DNA from: Chloroflexota bacterium | GTDB taxonomy: Bacteria > Chloroflexota > Dehalococcoidia > UBA3495 | DNA length: 20,622 nt | Assembly (NCBI GenBank): GCA_022563275.1 | Contig: JADFNR010000053.1 | Coordinates: 2,420 to 23,041, forward strand | Reading direction: 5' to 3' | Shown here: in pieces, positions 14,072 through 20,622 of the stretch | Position numbering within the stretch: the first letter of the stretch is position 1 | Layout of the letters: every line of letters begins with the position of its first letter | The notes under the pieces: model-generated | Told to the model about the DNA's origin: nothing | The model's input: the letters and a program-made list of their open reading frames with translations, nothing else | Databases searched by the model: none | Position numbers and translations under genes: made by a program

Positions 14072-14611
14072 TTAACCCTCTCCGGTCAAGACCCGGACAA
14101 CCATGGGAGCCAGTTCCTCAGCCCTGGCGCGGATGGCTTCCCGGGACAGGTTCTCGATGGGGTGCTGGGTGAAGATGGTCGGGTAATCGGGCGCTCCCCA
14201 CATCTTCGCCATTCCCTCCGCCGTCGGCACGAACCGGTCGGTGCAGATGGTAGCCGAGGGTATGCCGGCGTTCTCCACGTGAATCCCGTCGTGCACACTG
14301 CACGCGCTGCAAGAGCCTCAATCACCGATCGCGATGATCACCGAATCGACCTGTTCGGTCAGCTCCTTCAGGGCCTTGGGGTCCGCGGGCCGGGAGGCGC
14401 TGGGCTTCCGGTGCCACTTGACCTCGGTGATCTCGTAACGCGTCCTCAGTATCTCGGCCAACTCCTCAAGAAGAACGTCGGCGTTGCGCTTACTGTCGTC
14501 GATAATCCCCAGCCGGGTGCCGGCTAGGCTGGCCAGACGGGGCGCGCCGTCGAAGGGGGCAACTATTGGCTGGGTGACTGGGTTTACCAATACATGTTCG
14601 GTCTGGGCCAT
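14072..14611 (-). CDS. UGSC-motif selenoprotein (in-frame UGA read as selenocysteine)
   Basis: Read through one in-frame TGA (14318-14320), the frame encodes 179 residues. The order is M-A-Q-T-E-H-V-L-V-N-P-V at the start, G-I-I-D-D-S-K-R-N-A-D at 35-45, V-I-I-A-I-G-D at 91-97, selenocysteine 98, then G-S-C-S-A-C-S-V-H-D-G-I. This gives Sec98, Cys101 and Cys104. The UGSC motif is a described (seleno)protein family with Cys-containing homologs. The C-terminal part (T-I-C-T-D-R-F, Y-P-T-I-F-T-Q-H-P-I) continues in the same frame without any frameshift. A SECIS-like hairpin lies right after the UGA (14284-14314). The ATG is preceded by AGAGGG. It is the last gene of a three-gene minus-strand operon. 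Catalysis is unknown, but a thiol/selenol redox or metal function is suggested. Automatic callers would split it at the TGA. Confidence 0.88.
14284..14314 (-). promoter_or_regulatory. Putative bacterial SECIS element
   Basis: Counting the U of UGA as 1, mRNA bases 17-22 (CGUGCA) pair perfectly with 26-31 (UGCACG), leaving loop GUG. A lower stem joins 7-11 (UCUUG) with 33-37 (CGGGA) using two G-U pairs. A short coding-region hairpin with a GU in its loop a little over 20 bases after UGA is the arrangement expected for SelB recognition in bacteria. Confidence 0.7.
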
Positions 14612-14695
14612 CTGGTTCCCTCTCTATCTCTCGTTAGGCCGTTACTTGGATTGTGGCGGCGCCGACGCGAAAAATCAATGGCTGGCGCCACGGGC

Positions 14696-15304
14696 TCACT
14701 GGTTGGAATACTCGAACGGGCAGAACTCCCCATACTTCCCGCTGTGGTCGTAGGAACTCCCGCCCACTTGGAACGTGAACCGGCCGGTGGAGCAAAGCTC
14801 CTGGATATTCGATGTGAAGCCGGTGGGCTTGGTCAGGGTCGCCAGTTCATCTTCCCCGGTTACCGGATTGCTCATGGGACATAGTTGCAGGTCCAGTATC
14901 CCGGGTATCTTGATCCCGCTGCGGATACCGTCCAGGTGAATCTCCATGGGCACATATTGGAACCCCAAGAAGTTGGGCGACAGCTCGTGGAAGACGCTGA
15001 AGGGCGGCACTTCCGTCAGAATAGTTTCCGCCGCCGCCCGTTGCGGTGGCGACAGGCGTTGGTCAATCACATCGAGCATGGTGCCGTTCCCCAGGTGGAT
15101 GGCCTCCGGAAACATGCCGAATTGCCCGAAGACCGCACCGTCCAGCGACACTCCGTCGTAGTGTCCTGATTCGATATGCCAGACGTAGACGCCTTCGCAA
15201 TTCCCATAAGACGGGGCCACCTCAAAATTACACGGGCAACCCCAGTCGCAATTGCAGCCAGACAGCAGTTGACCCTGCAACGAATATTTCTTCTCTTGGG
15301 CCAC
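14696..15304 (-). CDS. DUF1326 domain protein, cysteine-rich
   Basis: A 202-residue protein of unknown function with a DUF1326 signature. It begins with Y-S-L-Q-G-Q-L-L-S-G-C-N-C-D-W-G-C-P-C-N-F, with Cys17, 19, 23, 25 and then Cys36, a cluster suited to metal or iron-sulfur binding. This is followed by G-V-Y-V-W-H-I-E-S-G-H-Y-D-G-V-S-L, which is typical of the domain. The start is placed at GTG (15304) because GGGAGG (15313-15318) lies eight bases before it, and this leaves a 17-base gap to the upstream gene. A longer frame to TTG at 15370 would overlap that gene. It is the middle gene of the operon with the UGSC selenoprotein. It ends in TGA, but another stop follows seven codons later and no Sec context is seen there. 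Confidence 0.85.
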   Translation of the reverse strand: MAQEKKYSLQGQLLSGCNCDWGCPCNFEVAPSYGNCEGVYVWHIESGHYDGVSLDGAVFGQFGMFPEAIHLGNGTMLDVIDQRLSPPQRAAAETILTEVPPFSVFHELSPNFLGFQYVPMEIHLDGIRSGIKIPGILDLQLCPMSNPVTGEDELATLTKPTGFTSNIQELCSTGRFTFQVGGSSYDHSGKYGEFCPFEYSNQ

Positions 15305-15321
15305 GCTCTCGTCCTCCCGGC

Positions 15322-16380
15322 CTATCTGATGAGTTTGGTAACCGCGGTGCAAGCAATTTTGGGTCCCCAACTTGGGATCACCGACGACATGTTGGCCTCT
15401 TCGCCACCGGCGAACACCAACAGAATATCGTCGGGTTCCGGTATCAGCGAAACCATGTTTTCATCGTCGCCGGGCTCAGGGTCTCCGTCGATCACGCTGG
15501 CCGCCTTGAGGTCGGCCACGGAGCGTTGTGTCCGGGCGTGGATGTAATCCTTGACCTGGGCTTTGGTCCAGTCTTTCCAGAGGTTGGAGTTGCCCGCGAT
15601 GGTCACCACGATCTGGCCCTGCCGGACGCCGATGCCGGTATCGCCCACCGACCCCGAAGTGGACATGTTGCTGCCGAGACTGGACGCCACGTCGGCCAGG
15701 GCGATGAGGATGGGCTCGGGATGTCCCACGGCCCTGACCTGGCGGGGCGCCTCTCCGGCGAACACCGTCACGGTGCTCTGGTCCGCCGAGAAACCCCGCT
15801 CGACATGCAGGGGCGTCCAGTGGGTCTCGGTTTCGGCCTCGGCGATGCAGTAGGTGTACTTGCCGGGATGGCCGATGACGCTGCGGTCGAAGACGCCGGG
15901 GATGGCGGCGCAGGCGTTCATCAGGACCAGCCGCACGGCGCGGCCGATGGTGGCGTTGGCCCGGTTCCCCGGACCGAACAGGTTGTTCCTGGAATTGATG
16001 TTCAGTTCCTTGACCACCGGCCCGTTCACGATGGAAAGGATGGCGGCACCGCCCATGCTGGACGATGGCCCCACCAGGTTGAACACTGGTTCCAACATGG
16101 CCTCGGTGGCGGCCAGCACCACCGGCATGTATTCGGGCAGGCATCCGGCCATCACCGCGTTGGCGGCCACCTTGCCCACGGTTATCTCGCGGCGGCGCTC
16201 CGGAAGCTCGCCCACAACCTCAGCCGAAGGCCGGCCGGAACGCTCGATGAATTCTCCGACCCGCTGTTCCGTGGGCGGTACCACCGGCAGTCCGTCGGTC
16301 CAACCCAACTCATAACAACGCTCGATGGCCTCCAGGGCCGAGTCCCATTGGACAGTAGTTGTGTCGCCTGATTCAGGCAA
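15322..16380 (-). CDS. Conserved protein of unknown function, first gene of the selenoprotein operon
   Basis: A 352-residue protein that I cannot place in a named family. Striking conserved-looking segments are G-W-T-D-G-L-P-V-V-P-P-T (26-37), N-A-V-M-A-G-C-L-P-E-Y-M-P-V (74-87, Cys80), I-V-N-G-P (117-121), F-G-P-G-N-R-A-N-A-T-I-G-R-A (135-148) and G-H-P-G-K-Y-T-Y-C-I-A-E (160-171, Cys168). These look like active-site or cofactor motifs. There is no membrane segment or signal peptide. The start is TTG at 16380, supported by GGAGGG (plus strand 16389-16394) eight bases upstream. The DUF1326 gene follows after 17 bases and the UGSC gene after that, so a joint function is likely. Confidence 0.85.
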   Translation of the reverse strand: MPESGDTTTVQWDSALEAIERCYELGWTDGLPVVPPTEQRVGEFIERSGRPSAEVVGELPERRREITVGKVAANAVMAGCLPEYMPVVLAATEAMLEPVFNLVGPSSSMGGAAILSIVNGPVVKELNINSRNNLFGPGNRANATIGRAVRLVLMNACAAIPGVFDRSVIGHPGKYTYCIAEAETETHWTPLHVERGFSADQSTVTVFAGEAPRQVRAVGHPEPILIALADVASSLGSNMSTSGSVGDTGIGVRQGQIVVTIAGNSNLWKDWTKAQVKDYIHARTQRSVADLKAASVIDGDPEPGDDENMVSLIPEPDDILLVFAGGEEANMSSVIPSWGPKIACTAVTKLIR

Positions 16381-16435
16381 GGTTAAAGCCCTCCGCTGAT
16401 GTTCCCAAACGAGACCAACTTCTCACCAAAATGTA

Positions 16436-16513
16436 AATCTGAGCGGAGCGAAGAATCCCGTTGCTGTGGTAATGAGACCCTTCTCCCGACTCCGGCCGGG
16501 ATCCGTATGACAG
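16436..16513. repeat. MITE-like palindromic repeat, degenerate copy 3
   Basis: It contains TCTGAGCGGAGCGAAGAATC, then CCGTTGCTGTGGTAATGAGAC and a final TATGACAG, in the same order as the two copies at 2400-2612, but shortened and diverged. Confidence 0.55.
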
Positions 16514-16571
16514 CGTTAAGGGCCTTTCATGCTCTCGCTGAATATGGTCTCCCCGAGAGGCGGCCCCCATC

Positions 16572-16600
16572 CTAACCTTCCCCCTCGCAAGGGGGAAGGG
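16572..16600. repeat. Hairpin CCTTCCCCCT
   Basis: CCTTCCCCCT (16576-16585) pairs perfectly with AGGGGGAAGG (16590-16599) around a four-base loop. CTAACCTTCCCCCT (16572-16585) recurs at 17770-17783. Confidence 0.55.
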
Positions 16601-16616
16601 ACTTCTTGGAAGCTTA

Positions 16617-16643
16617 CTGCTGATGGCTGTCAGCTAACGGCTA
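16617..16643. repeat. Dispersed 3'-end repeat, copy 5, containing a stop codon
   Basis: CTGCTGATGGCTGTCAGCTA then ACGGCTA. The last CTA (16641-16643) is the TAG stop of the NHL protein gene on the minus strand. Confidence 0.65.
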
Positions 16644-17588
16644 CTTGGCCAGCGTGTACTTGGACAGCGACCGCAGTTCCTTGGGCGGGGTCATGTGCTG
16701 GCCCCGGATGGTGTAGGAGACTTCGGCCACGTAGATGGAACCCTGAGAGTCGACGGCGATGCCGTGCGGGGCGATGAACTGTCCGGGGCCTTCCCCTTCG
16801 TTCTTGTCCCCGAATTGACTCACCAGGTTGCCTTTCAGATCGAAGATCGACACCCGGTGTCCCAGGCCGGGGGCATCGTCCACGCCGCCCATCCCGTTCA
16901 ACTCGCCGATGTAGATATGCTCGCCCCAAAGCGCCATGGAGTCGGGACGGTGGATGTTGTTCCACATGGTGATGAACGTGCCCTGGGTGTCGAAGATCTG
17001 TATCCGGTGGGCTTCCCGGTCCACCACGTAGACGTTGGCATTGCTGTCGATGGCGATGTTGTGGGGGCGGATGAACTGCCCGGCGTCGATGCCCGGGCTG
17101 CCCCAGGAGAACTTGTACTCGCCGTCGCCGGTGTAGACGTGGATACGGGAGTTGCCGTAGCCGTCGGACACGTAGATGTCGCCGTTTCCGGGGTGGATGG
17201 CGGCGGCGGTGGGCCGGTTGAACGGCTCCCCGCTCCAGCGGGTAGCTGGATTGTTCTTCTCGCCGATCTCCATCAGCTTCTCGCCCTCGGGGCTGAACTT
17301 CTGGATGGTGTGGATCCCGTCGTCGGCGCAGAGGAGAGAATCGTCATGGGCGATGTACAGGCCGTGGGTCCGCGTTTCGCTAAAGTGGCCTTTGCCGAAG
17401 GACCGGATAAAATTACCGTCCCGGTCCAACACGATTATCGGTTCCTCTCCCCGGGTTAGGATGAACACGTTGTCCTGTGAGTCGATGGCCACGCCGGGGC
17501 ATTCTTTGAAGGTCATGCCGCTGGGCAACTTGGCCCAGTTCTCAACAAAGTTATAGCGGAAATCGCCTATCCCGTAGACCTCTGGCAT
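16641..17588 (-). CDS. NHL-repeat beta-propeller protein
   Basis: A protein of 315 residues made almost wholly of NHL-type repeats (for example P-G-V-A-I-D-S-Q-D-N-V-F-I-L, P-H-N-I-A-I-D-S-N-A-N-V-Y-V-V-D, P-H-G-I-A-V-D-S-Q-G-S-I-Y-V-A-E), which should form a six-bladed propeller. Related proteins include peptidyl-alpha-hydroxyglycine lyases and various lactonase-like or binding proteins, so the activity is open. No signal peptide is visible. The ATG at 17588 is chosen because AAGGTG (17595-17600 in reverse) lies six bases before it. A GTG nine bases further upstream lies inside that ribosome site. The neighbours on both sides are on the same strand but are separated by repeat-rich gaps. Confidence 0.88.
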   Translation of the reverse strand: MPEVYGIGDFRYNFVENWAKLPSGMTFKECPGVAIDSQDNVFILTRGEEPIIVLDRDGNFIRSFGKGHFSETRTHGLYIAHDDSLLCADDGIHTIQKFSPEGEKLMEIGEKNNPATRWSGEPFNRPTAAAIHPGNGDIYVSDGYGNSRIHVYTGDGEYKFSWGSPGIDAGQFIRPHNIAIDSNANVYVVDREAHRIQIFDTQGTFITMWNNIHRPDSMALWGEHIYIGELNGMGGVDDAPGLGHRVSIFDLKGNLVSQFGDKNEGEGPGQFIAPHGIAVDSQGSIYVAEVSYTIRGQHMTPPKELRSLSKYTLAK

Positions 17589-17735
17589 GGTTAGCACCTT
17601 CTGTTATCGATTTTGAGCTGCGAATCCTGCCTCGCAGAACAAGGTAATAAGAGCCTGATAAGGCGTGGCGGCAGGCATGGATATCCTAAGTCTGGCCGAT
17701 TCAGGTGTCAATGGCCGAGGTGGAACGCCCCCATC

Positions 17736-17768
17736 TCCGGCTTCGTCGAGACTCTCGACGAAGCCGGA
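17736..17768. repeat. Perfect 16-bp inverted repeat with 1-base spacer
   Basis: TCCGGCTTCGTCGAGA (17736-17751), one C, then TCTCGACGAAGCCGGA (17753-17768). Part of it recurs at 10891-10908. Confidence 0.75.
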
Positions 17769-17812
17769 CCTAACCTTCCCCCTTGCGAATGGGGGCGCTT
17801 GGGGCAGGAAGT

Positions 17813-17918
17813 CTGTCATACCGAGGCGTTCTCGACCCGTCGGGAAGGAATCTCGCTGCCAGAACACCAACACAGACCGAGAGCAAAGAGACCCTTCGCT
17901 ACACTCAAGGTGGCAACA
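17813..17918. repeat. MITE-like palindromic repeat, copy 4
   Basis: CTGTCATACCGAGGCG, GGAATCTCGCTGCC, GAGACCCTTCGCTACACTCA and AGGTGGCAACA occur in the same order and spacing as in the copies at 2400-2612, with divergence. Confidence 0.6.
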
Positions 17919-17952
17919 GGGCTGACTGCTGACCGCCGAAAGCTGTCAGCTA
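17919..17952. repeat. Dispersed 3'-end repeat, copy 6, containing a stop codon
   Basis: It contains GCTGACTGCTGACCGCCGAA and AGCTGTCAGCTA. The CTA at 17950-17952 is the TAG stop of the GMC oxidoreductase gene on the minus strand. Confidence 0.65.
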
Positions 17953-19548
17953 TTTAATGACCTGTCCGCCCTCGCCTTTCAGGTAGTCGGCCGTTCGCAG
18001 CGCCAGGGCTTGGATGGTAGAGGTTGGGTTGACGCAGGCGCCGGTGGTGAAGATGCTGCCGTCGATGATGAACAGGTTGGAGACATCGTGGGTCCGGCCC
18101 CAGCGGTCCACGACTGAAGTCTCGGGGTTTTCGCCCATCCGGGCAGTGCCCAACAGATGCCAGCCGGCGTTGCGGCGCAGGTTGGATGAGAAGACTTTTT
18201 TGGCCCCGGCGGCCTCCATGATCTCCGTCGCACGGGCTACCCCGTGTTCCAGCATCTTGGCGGTGTTTTCGCTGACGGTGTAATTGATCTTGGGCGCGGG
18301 TATGCCGTTGCTGTCAGTCAGTTCGGGGTCCAAAGTGACCATGTTGTGTTCTTCGGGCAGGTCCTCGCTCATGATCGCGATACCGACGGTGTGGCCGAAC
18401 CTCTCCTTGAACTCGTCGTGGTGGCTCTCACCCCAGGCGATCCTTTGCCCCATCAGCCCGCCGAGCGCCGCTGGAAGGGGCGCGTTGCCGTAGGACAGTA
18501 CTTGGAGGTCATAGCCGCGGATAAAATCGTGGGCCGGGTTGGTCTCGTAGAACTCCTGACTCAACATGGCGCTGCCCCTGGGACCATCGTCATCCATACC
18601 CAGCCACTCGTCGAAGATGCCCAGCACGGAACCCACCGGATGGTGCATCAGGCACTTGCCAACCAGGCCGCTGCTATTGGCCAGGCCGTGTGGAAAGAGG
18701 GCCGAGGTCGAGTTGAGCAGGAGACGGGCGGTGCCGACGCCGTTGCAGGCGAGGACCACTGCCTTGGCCTTCTGTTCCTTCAAATGGCCGTCGGCGTCGT
18801 AGTAGAGCGCCCCGGTGGCCTTGCCGGAGCCGTCGATAGTTATCTCCCTCACCCTGGCATGTGTCTCCAGACGTGCGCCCGCTTTGAGCGCCGCCGGCCA
18901 ATAGGTGAGGTCGGTGGTCGCGAAGGACCGGAGGAAGCCGCCCATATCCGGTTCCCGGCCATCGTAGGTGACCGACGAGATGGCGGTGTCGGAGGCCCAC
19001 CAGTGCCAACCCAGTTTGTCCAGGGCCTTGGCCAATAGCCGGCCGCCGGGCCGGATGGACAAGGGAGGGCAGGGCCGCTCCGGTTTCTCCGGATAGGCCG
19101 GGTCTCCTTTTAGACCGGAGACGCCCATCATCTTGTCATTCAAGTCGTAGTAGGGTTCCAACTCCTCATAGGAGAGGGGCCAGTCGTCGGAGATGCCCTC
19201 CAGGGTCCTGACCCGGAAGTCCGACGGATGGAACCGGGGGAAATGGGCGCCCCAGTGGATCAGGCTGCCGCCAACGGCGTTGTACATCAACGGCGCGATG
19301 GGTGTTTCACTCTCGTTGATGGGATAGTCCTCCGGCAGCCCCCGAAATCCGGGGTCCGGGTGGAAATCCGTCTGCAGGTGGATCTGGGCGCCGGCCTCGG
19401 AGGTGGGGAATGCGTCGGTGGGGACCCAGCCGCCCTGTTCCAGACAGACCACTTTGATCCCGGCCTGGGCCAGGCTCCAGGTGAAGGCGGCGCCGGAGGC
19501 CCCGGCGCCGATGACAAGTACGTCGGCGATGTCCTCGTTACTAGACAT
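17950..19548 (-). CDS. GMC family FAD-dependent oxidoreductase
   Basis: A 532-residue flavoenzyme of the glucose-methanol-choline group, closest in general look to the gluconate/sorbose dehydrogenase branch. FAD binding is shown by V-L-V-I-G-A-G-A-S-G (10-19) and the acidic E-Q-G-G after strand 2. A second FAD segment is N-A-V-G-G-S-L-I-H-W-G. The C-terminal part has W-H-L-L-G-T-A-R-M-G with the probable catalytic His464 and C-V-N-P-T-S-T-I-Q with Asn507. It probably oxidises an alcohol or sugar and passes electrons to oxygen or a cytochrome. The ATG at 19548 is fixed by AGGAGG (19552-19557). A TTG start at 19560 would lie upstream of that ribosome site. No signal peptide is seen. Confidence 0.92.
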   Translation of the reverse strand: MSSNEDIADVLVIGAGASGAAFTWSLAQAGIKVVCLEQGGWVPTDAFPTSEAGAQIHLQTDFHPDPGFRGLPEDYPINESETPIAPLMYNAVGGSLIHWGAHFPRFHPSDFRVRTLEGISDDWPLSYEELEPYYDLNDKMMGVSGLKGDPAYPEKPERPCPPLSIRPGGRLLAKALDKLGWHWWASDTAISSVTYDGREPDMGGFLRSFATTDLTYWPAALKAGARLETHARVREITIDGSGKATGALYYDADGHLKEQKAKAVVLACNGVGTARLLLNSTSALFPHGLANSSGLVGKCLMHHPVGSVLGIFDEWLGMDDDGPRGSAMLSQEFYETNPAHDFIRGYDLQVLSYGNAPLPAALGGLMGQRIAWGESHHDEFKERFGHTVGIAIMSEDLPEEHNMVTLDPELTDSNGIPAPKINYTVSENTAKMLEHGVARATEIMEAAGAKKVFSSNLRRNAGWHLLGTARMGENPETSVVDRWGRTHDVSNLFIIDGSIFTTGACVNPTSTIQALALRTADYLKGEGGQVIK

Positions 19549-19564
19549 GGTCCTCCTCAAATAC

Positions 19565-19605
19565 GCAGGGGCACGGTCCCGATGGGATCGGGACCGTGCC
19601 CCTGC
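19565..19605. terminator. Perfect 19-bp hairpin between thiolase and GMC genes
   Basis: GCAGGGGCACGGTCCCGAT (19565-19583), loop GGG, ATCGGGACCGTGCCCCTGC (19587-19605). It lies downstream of the minus-strand thiolase and only 16 bases before the GMC start codon. There is no strong T-run, so it may act as an intercistronic stabiliser or attenuator rather than a full terminator. Confidence 0.6.
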
Positions 19606-19630
19606 TGATAGCTGTCAACTGACGGCTGCC
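19602..19630. repeat. Dispersed 3'-end repeat, copy 7
   Basis: CTGCTGATAGCTGTCAACTG followed by ACGGCTGCC, seven bases from the thiolase stop codon (19637-19639). Confidence 0.6.
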
Positions 19631-19636
19631 GGCTTT

Positions 19637-20622
19637 CTACCGCCGTTCGAACATAGCGGCGACGCCTTGACCGCCGCCAACGCACATGGTTTCCAGGCCG
19701 AACTGGGCGTCGCGGCGTTCCATCTCGTTCAGCAGGGTGGTCAGGATGCGGGCGCCGGTGGCGGCGATGGGGTGGCCCAGAGATATGCCAGAGCCATTGA
19801 CGTTCAGATTGTCTTCGTTGGGAAGTTTCCACTCGCGGAGCACCGCCAGCACCTGGGCGGCGAAGGCCTCGTTGAGCTCGATAACATCCATGTCTTCCAG
19901 GGACATGCCGGTCTTTTCCATCAGCTTGCTCACGGCGGGAACCGGGCCGATGCCCATGGTGGCCGGATGGCAACCGGTCACGACCCAGCCCTTGAGGAAG
20001 CCCATGGGCTCAAGACCCAATTCCTCCAATTTGTCTTCGGCCACCACCAGGCAGACCGACGCGGCGTCGTTCTGGCTGCTGGCGTTTCCGGCGGAGACGG
20101 TGCCGTCTTTCATCACCGGGCGAAGGCGGCCCAAGACTTCCATGGAGCTATCGGCGCGGGGGCCCTCGTCCTTGTTGAAGATCACCGGGTCGCCCCGACG
20201 CTGGGGGATCTCGATGGAGACTATCTGGGAGTCGAACCTGCCGGATTCCTGGGCGGCAACGGCGCGCTGGTGGCTGCGCAGGGAGTACTCGTCCTGTTCC
20301 TCCCTGGATATCTCATATTGTTTGGCCAAGTTCTCGGCCGTCTCCACCATGCCGGAGATGACTCCGAACCGGTCCTCTGGGGAGATGGTCTCACGGGCGC
20401 GGGCCAGGCGGTCGTGCAGGGTGATGGAGCCGAAACGAGCGCCCCACCTGGACTCGTTGACATAATATTCGGCGTTGCTCATGCTCTCCACGCCACCGGC
20501 GATGACGACGTCGGCATTCTCCGTCTGGACCATCATGCAGGCGTTCAAGATGGCCTGCAGGCCCGAGGAACAACGGCGGTCGAGTTGGTAGCCGGGCACC
20601 TCGATGGGAAGGCCGGCCTTGA
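19637..20622 (-). CDS. Thiolase (acetyl-CoA C-acyltransferase type), 5' end beyond the window
   Basis: A thiolase that cleaves 3-ketoacyl-CoA or condenses acetyl-CoA in fatty-acid type metabolism. About 328 residues are present, and the frame is open to the right edge (A-G-L-P-I-E-V-P-G-Y-Q-L-D-R-R), so roughly the first 70-80 residues are missing. The first catalytic Cys is in D-R-R-C-S-S-G-L-Q-A. Family signatures A-G-G-V-E-S-M-S, N-E-A-F-A-A-Q, G-H-P-I-A-A-T-G-A-R (catalytic His) and C-V-G-G-G-Q-G (second Cys) are intact. An internal GTG at 20599 is not a plausible start. The enzyme would fit downstream of a methylacyl-CoA racemase in beta-oxidation, though the two genes are far apart here. 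Confidence 0.93.
   Translation of the reverse strand, partial: KAGLPIEVPGYQLDRRCSSGLQAILNACMMVQTENADVVIAGGVESMSNAEYYVNESRWGARFGSITLHDRLARARETISPEDRFGVISGMVETAENLAKQYEISREEQDEYSLRSHQRAVAAQESGRFDSQIVSIEIPQRRGDPVIFNKDEGPRADSSMEVLGRLRPVMKDGTVSAGNASSQNDAASVCLVVAEDKLEELGLEPMGFLKGWVVTGCHPATMGIGPVPAVSKLMEKTGMSLEDMDVIELNEAFAAQVLAVLREWKLPNEDNLNVNGSGISLGHPIAATGARILTTLLNEMERRDAQFGLETMCVGGGQGVAAMFERR

Larger units (their letters stand above)
17589..17949. other. Repeat-rich intergenic region
   Basis: A 361-base gap with no convincing gene. It contains a 16-bp perfect inverted repeat (17736-17768), a CTAACCTTCCCCCT segment, MITE-like copy 4 and copy 6 of the 3'-end repeat. Short open frames on both strands here only cross these elements. 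Confidence 0.7.

Noticed and set aside
14072..14611. Pseudogene or frameshift explanation for the split UGSC gene
   Set aside because: Both halves are in the same frame, the only interruption is TGA, it falls exactly at the U of UGSC, and a SECIS-like hairpin follows. A nonsense mutation at this exact codon is less likely.
14693..14698. Second selenocysteine at the TGA ending the DUF1326 gene
   Set aside because: A further in-frame TGA comes seven codons later, no conserved motif follows, and the protein already has full family length.
15305..15370. Longer N-terminus for the DUF1326 protein starting at TTG
   Set aside because: It would overlap the upstream gene, has no ribosome site, and adds residues unlike the family. 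The GTG at 15304 has GGGAGG at the right distance.
15046..16371. Open frame of 441 codons on the plus strand
   Set aside because: It is antisense to the 352-aa and DUF1326 genes, which have good ribosome sites and coherent motifs. The protein is rich in low-complexity G/H/R runs.
17604..17957. Small genes on either strand in 17604-17957
   Set aside because: These frames only cross the inverted repeat and MITE-like copy and lack ribosome sites.

Overview
The window is about 20.6 kb of GC-rich bacterial DNA with short intergenic gaps, no rRNA or tRNA that I can see, and no transposase or phage gene. The gene set is a mixture of catabolic enzymes: three short-chain dehydrogenases, a CaiB/BaiF-type racemase or CoA-transferase, a GMC flavoenzyme, a thiolase, a gamma-glutamyltransferase-like enzyme, an NHL propeller protein, a UGSC-type selenoprotein and a DUF1326 protein. 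Together with several families of small palindromic intergenic repeats, this suggests a Chloroflexota genome of the SAR202/Dehalococcoidia kind. That assignment rests on gene content only, and no marker gene is present to confirm it.

Left part (1-7250). A membrane-anchored diheme cytochrome c is cut by the left edge. A sigma70-like promoter then precedes a cupin and alpha/beta-hydrolase pair. Next come a divergent SDR / alpha-methylacyl-CoA racemase-like pair, a pentapeptide-repeat protein with a C-terminal TIR-like domain, a four-copy 23-bp tandem repeat, and a small unknown gene on the minus strand.

Middle (7250-14050). Glutamate dehydrogenase and a GGT-like Ntn-hydrolase (with its own promoter) are on the plus strand, ending at a strong bidirectional terminator. 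Two tandem paralogous SDRs follow on the minus strand. From the same intergenic region a divergent promoter drives a plus-strand trio: TlpA-like thioredoxin lipoprotein, CopD-like membrane protein and Trm112-like zinc protein. This ends in a second strong terminator.

Right part (14050-20622). All genes are on the minus strand. A three-gene operon encodes a conserved 352-aa protein of unknown function, a cysteine-rich DUF1326 protein and a UGSC-motif protein whose reading frame crosses an in-frame UGA. I read that UGA as selenocysteine because the frame continues as U-G-S-C-S-A-C and a SECIS-like hairpin lies just downstream. Upstream on the same strand are an NHL beta-propeller protein, a GMC oxidoreductase and a thiolase that runs off the right edge.

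The most interesting items are the selenoprotein operon, the pentapeptide-TIR-like protein with related repeats on both sides, an alpha/beta hydrolase that seems to have lost its standard triad, and a dispersed repeat (core AGCTGACAGCTA) that sits at the 3' ends of genes and in places supplies their stop codons.
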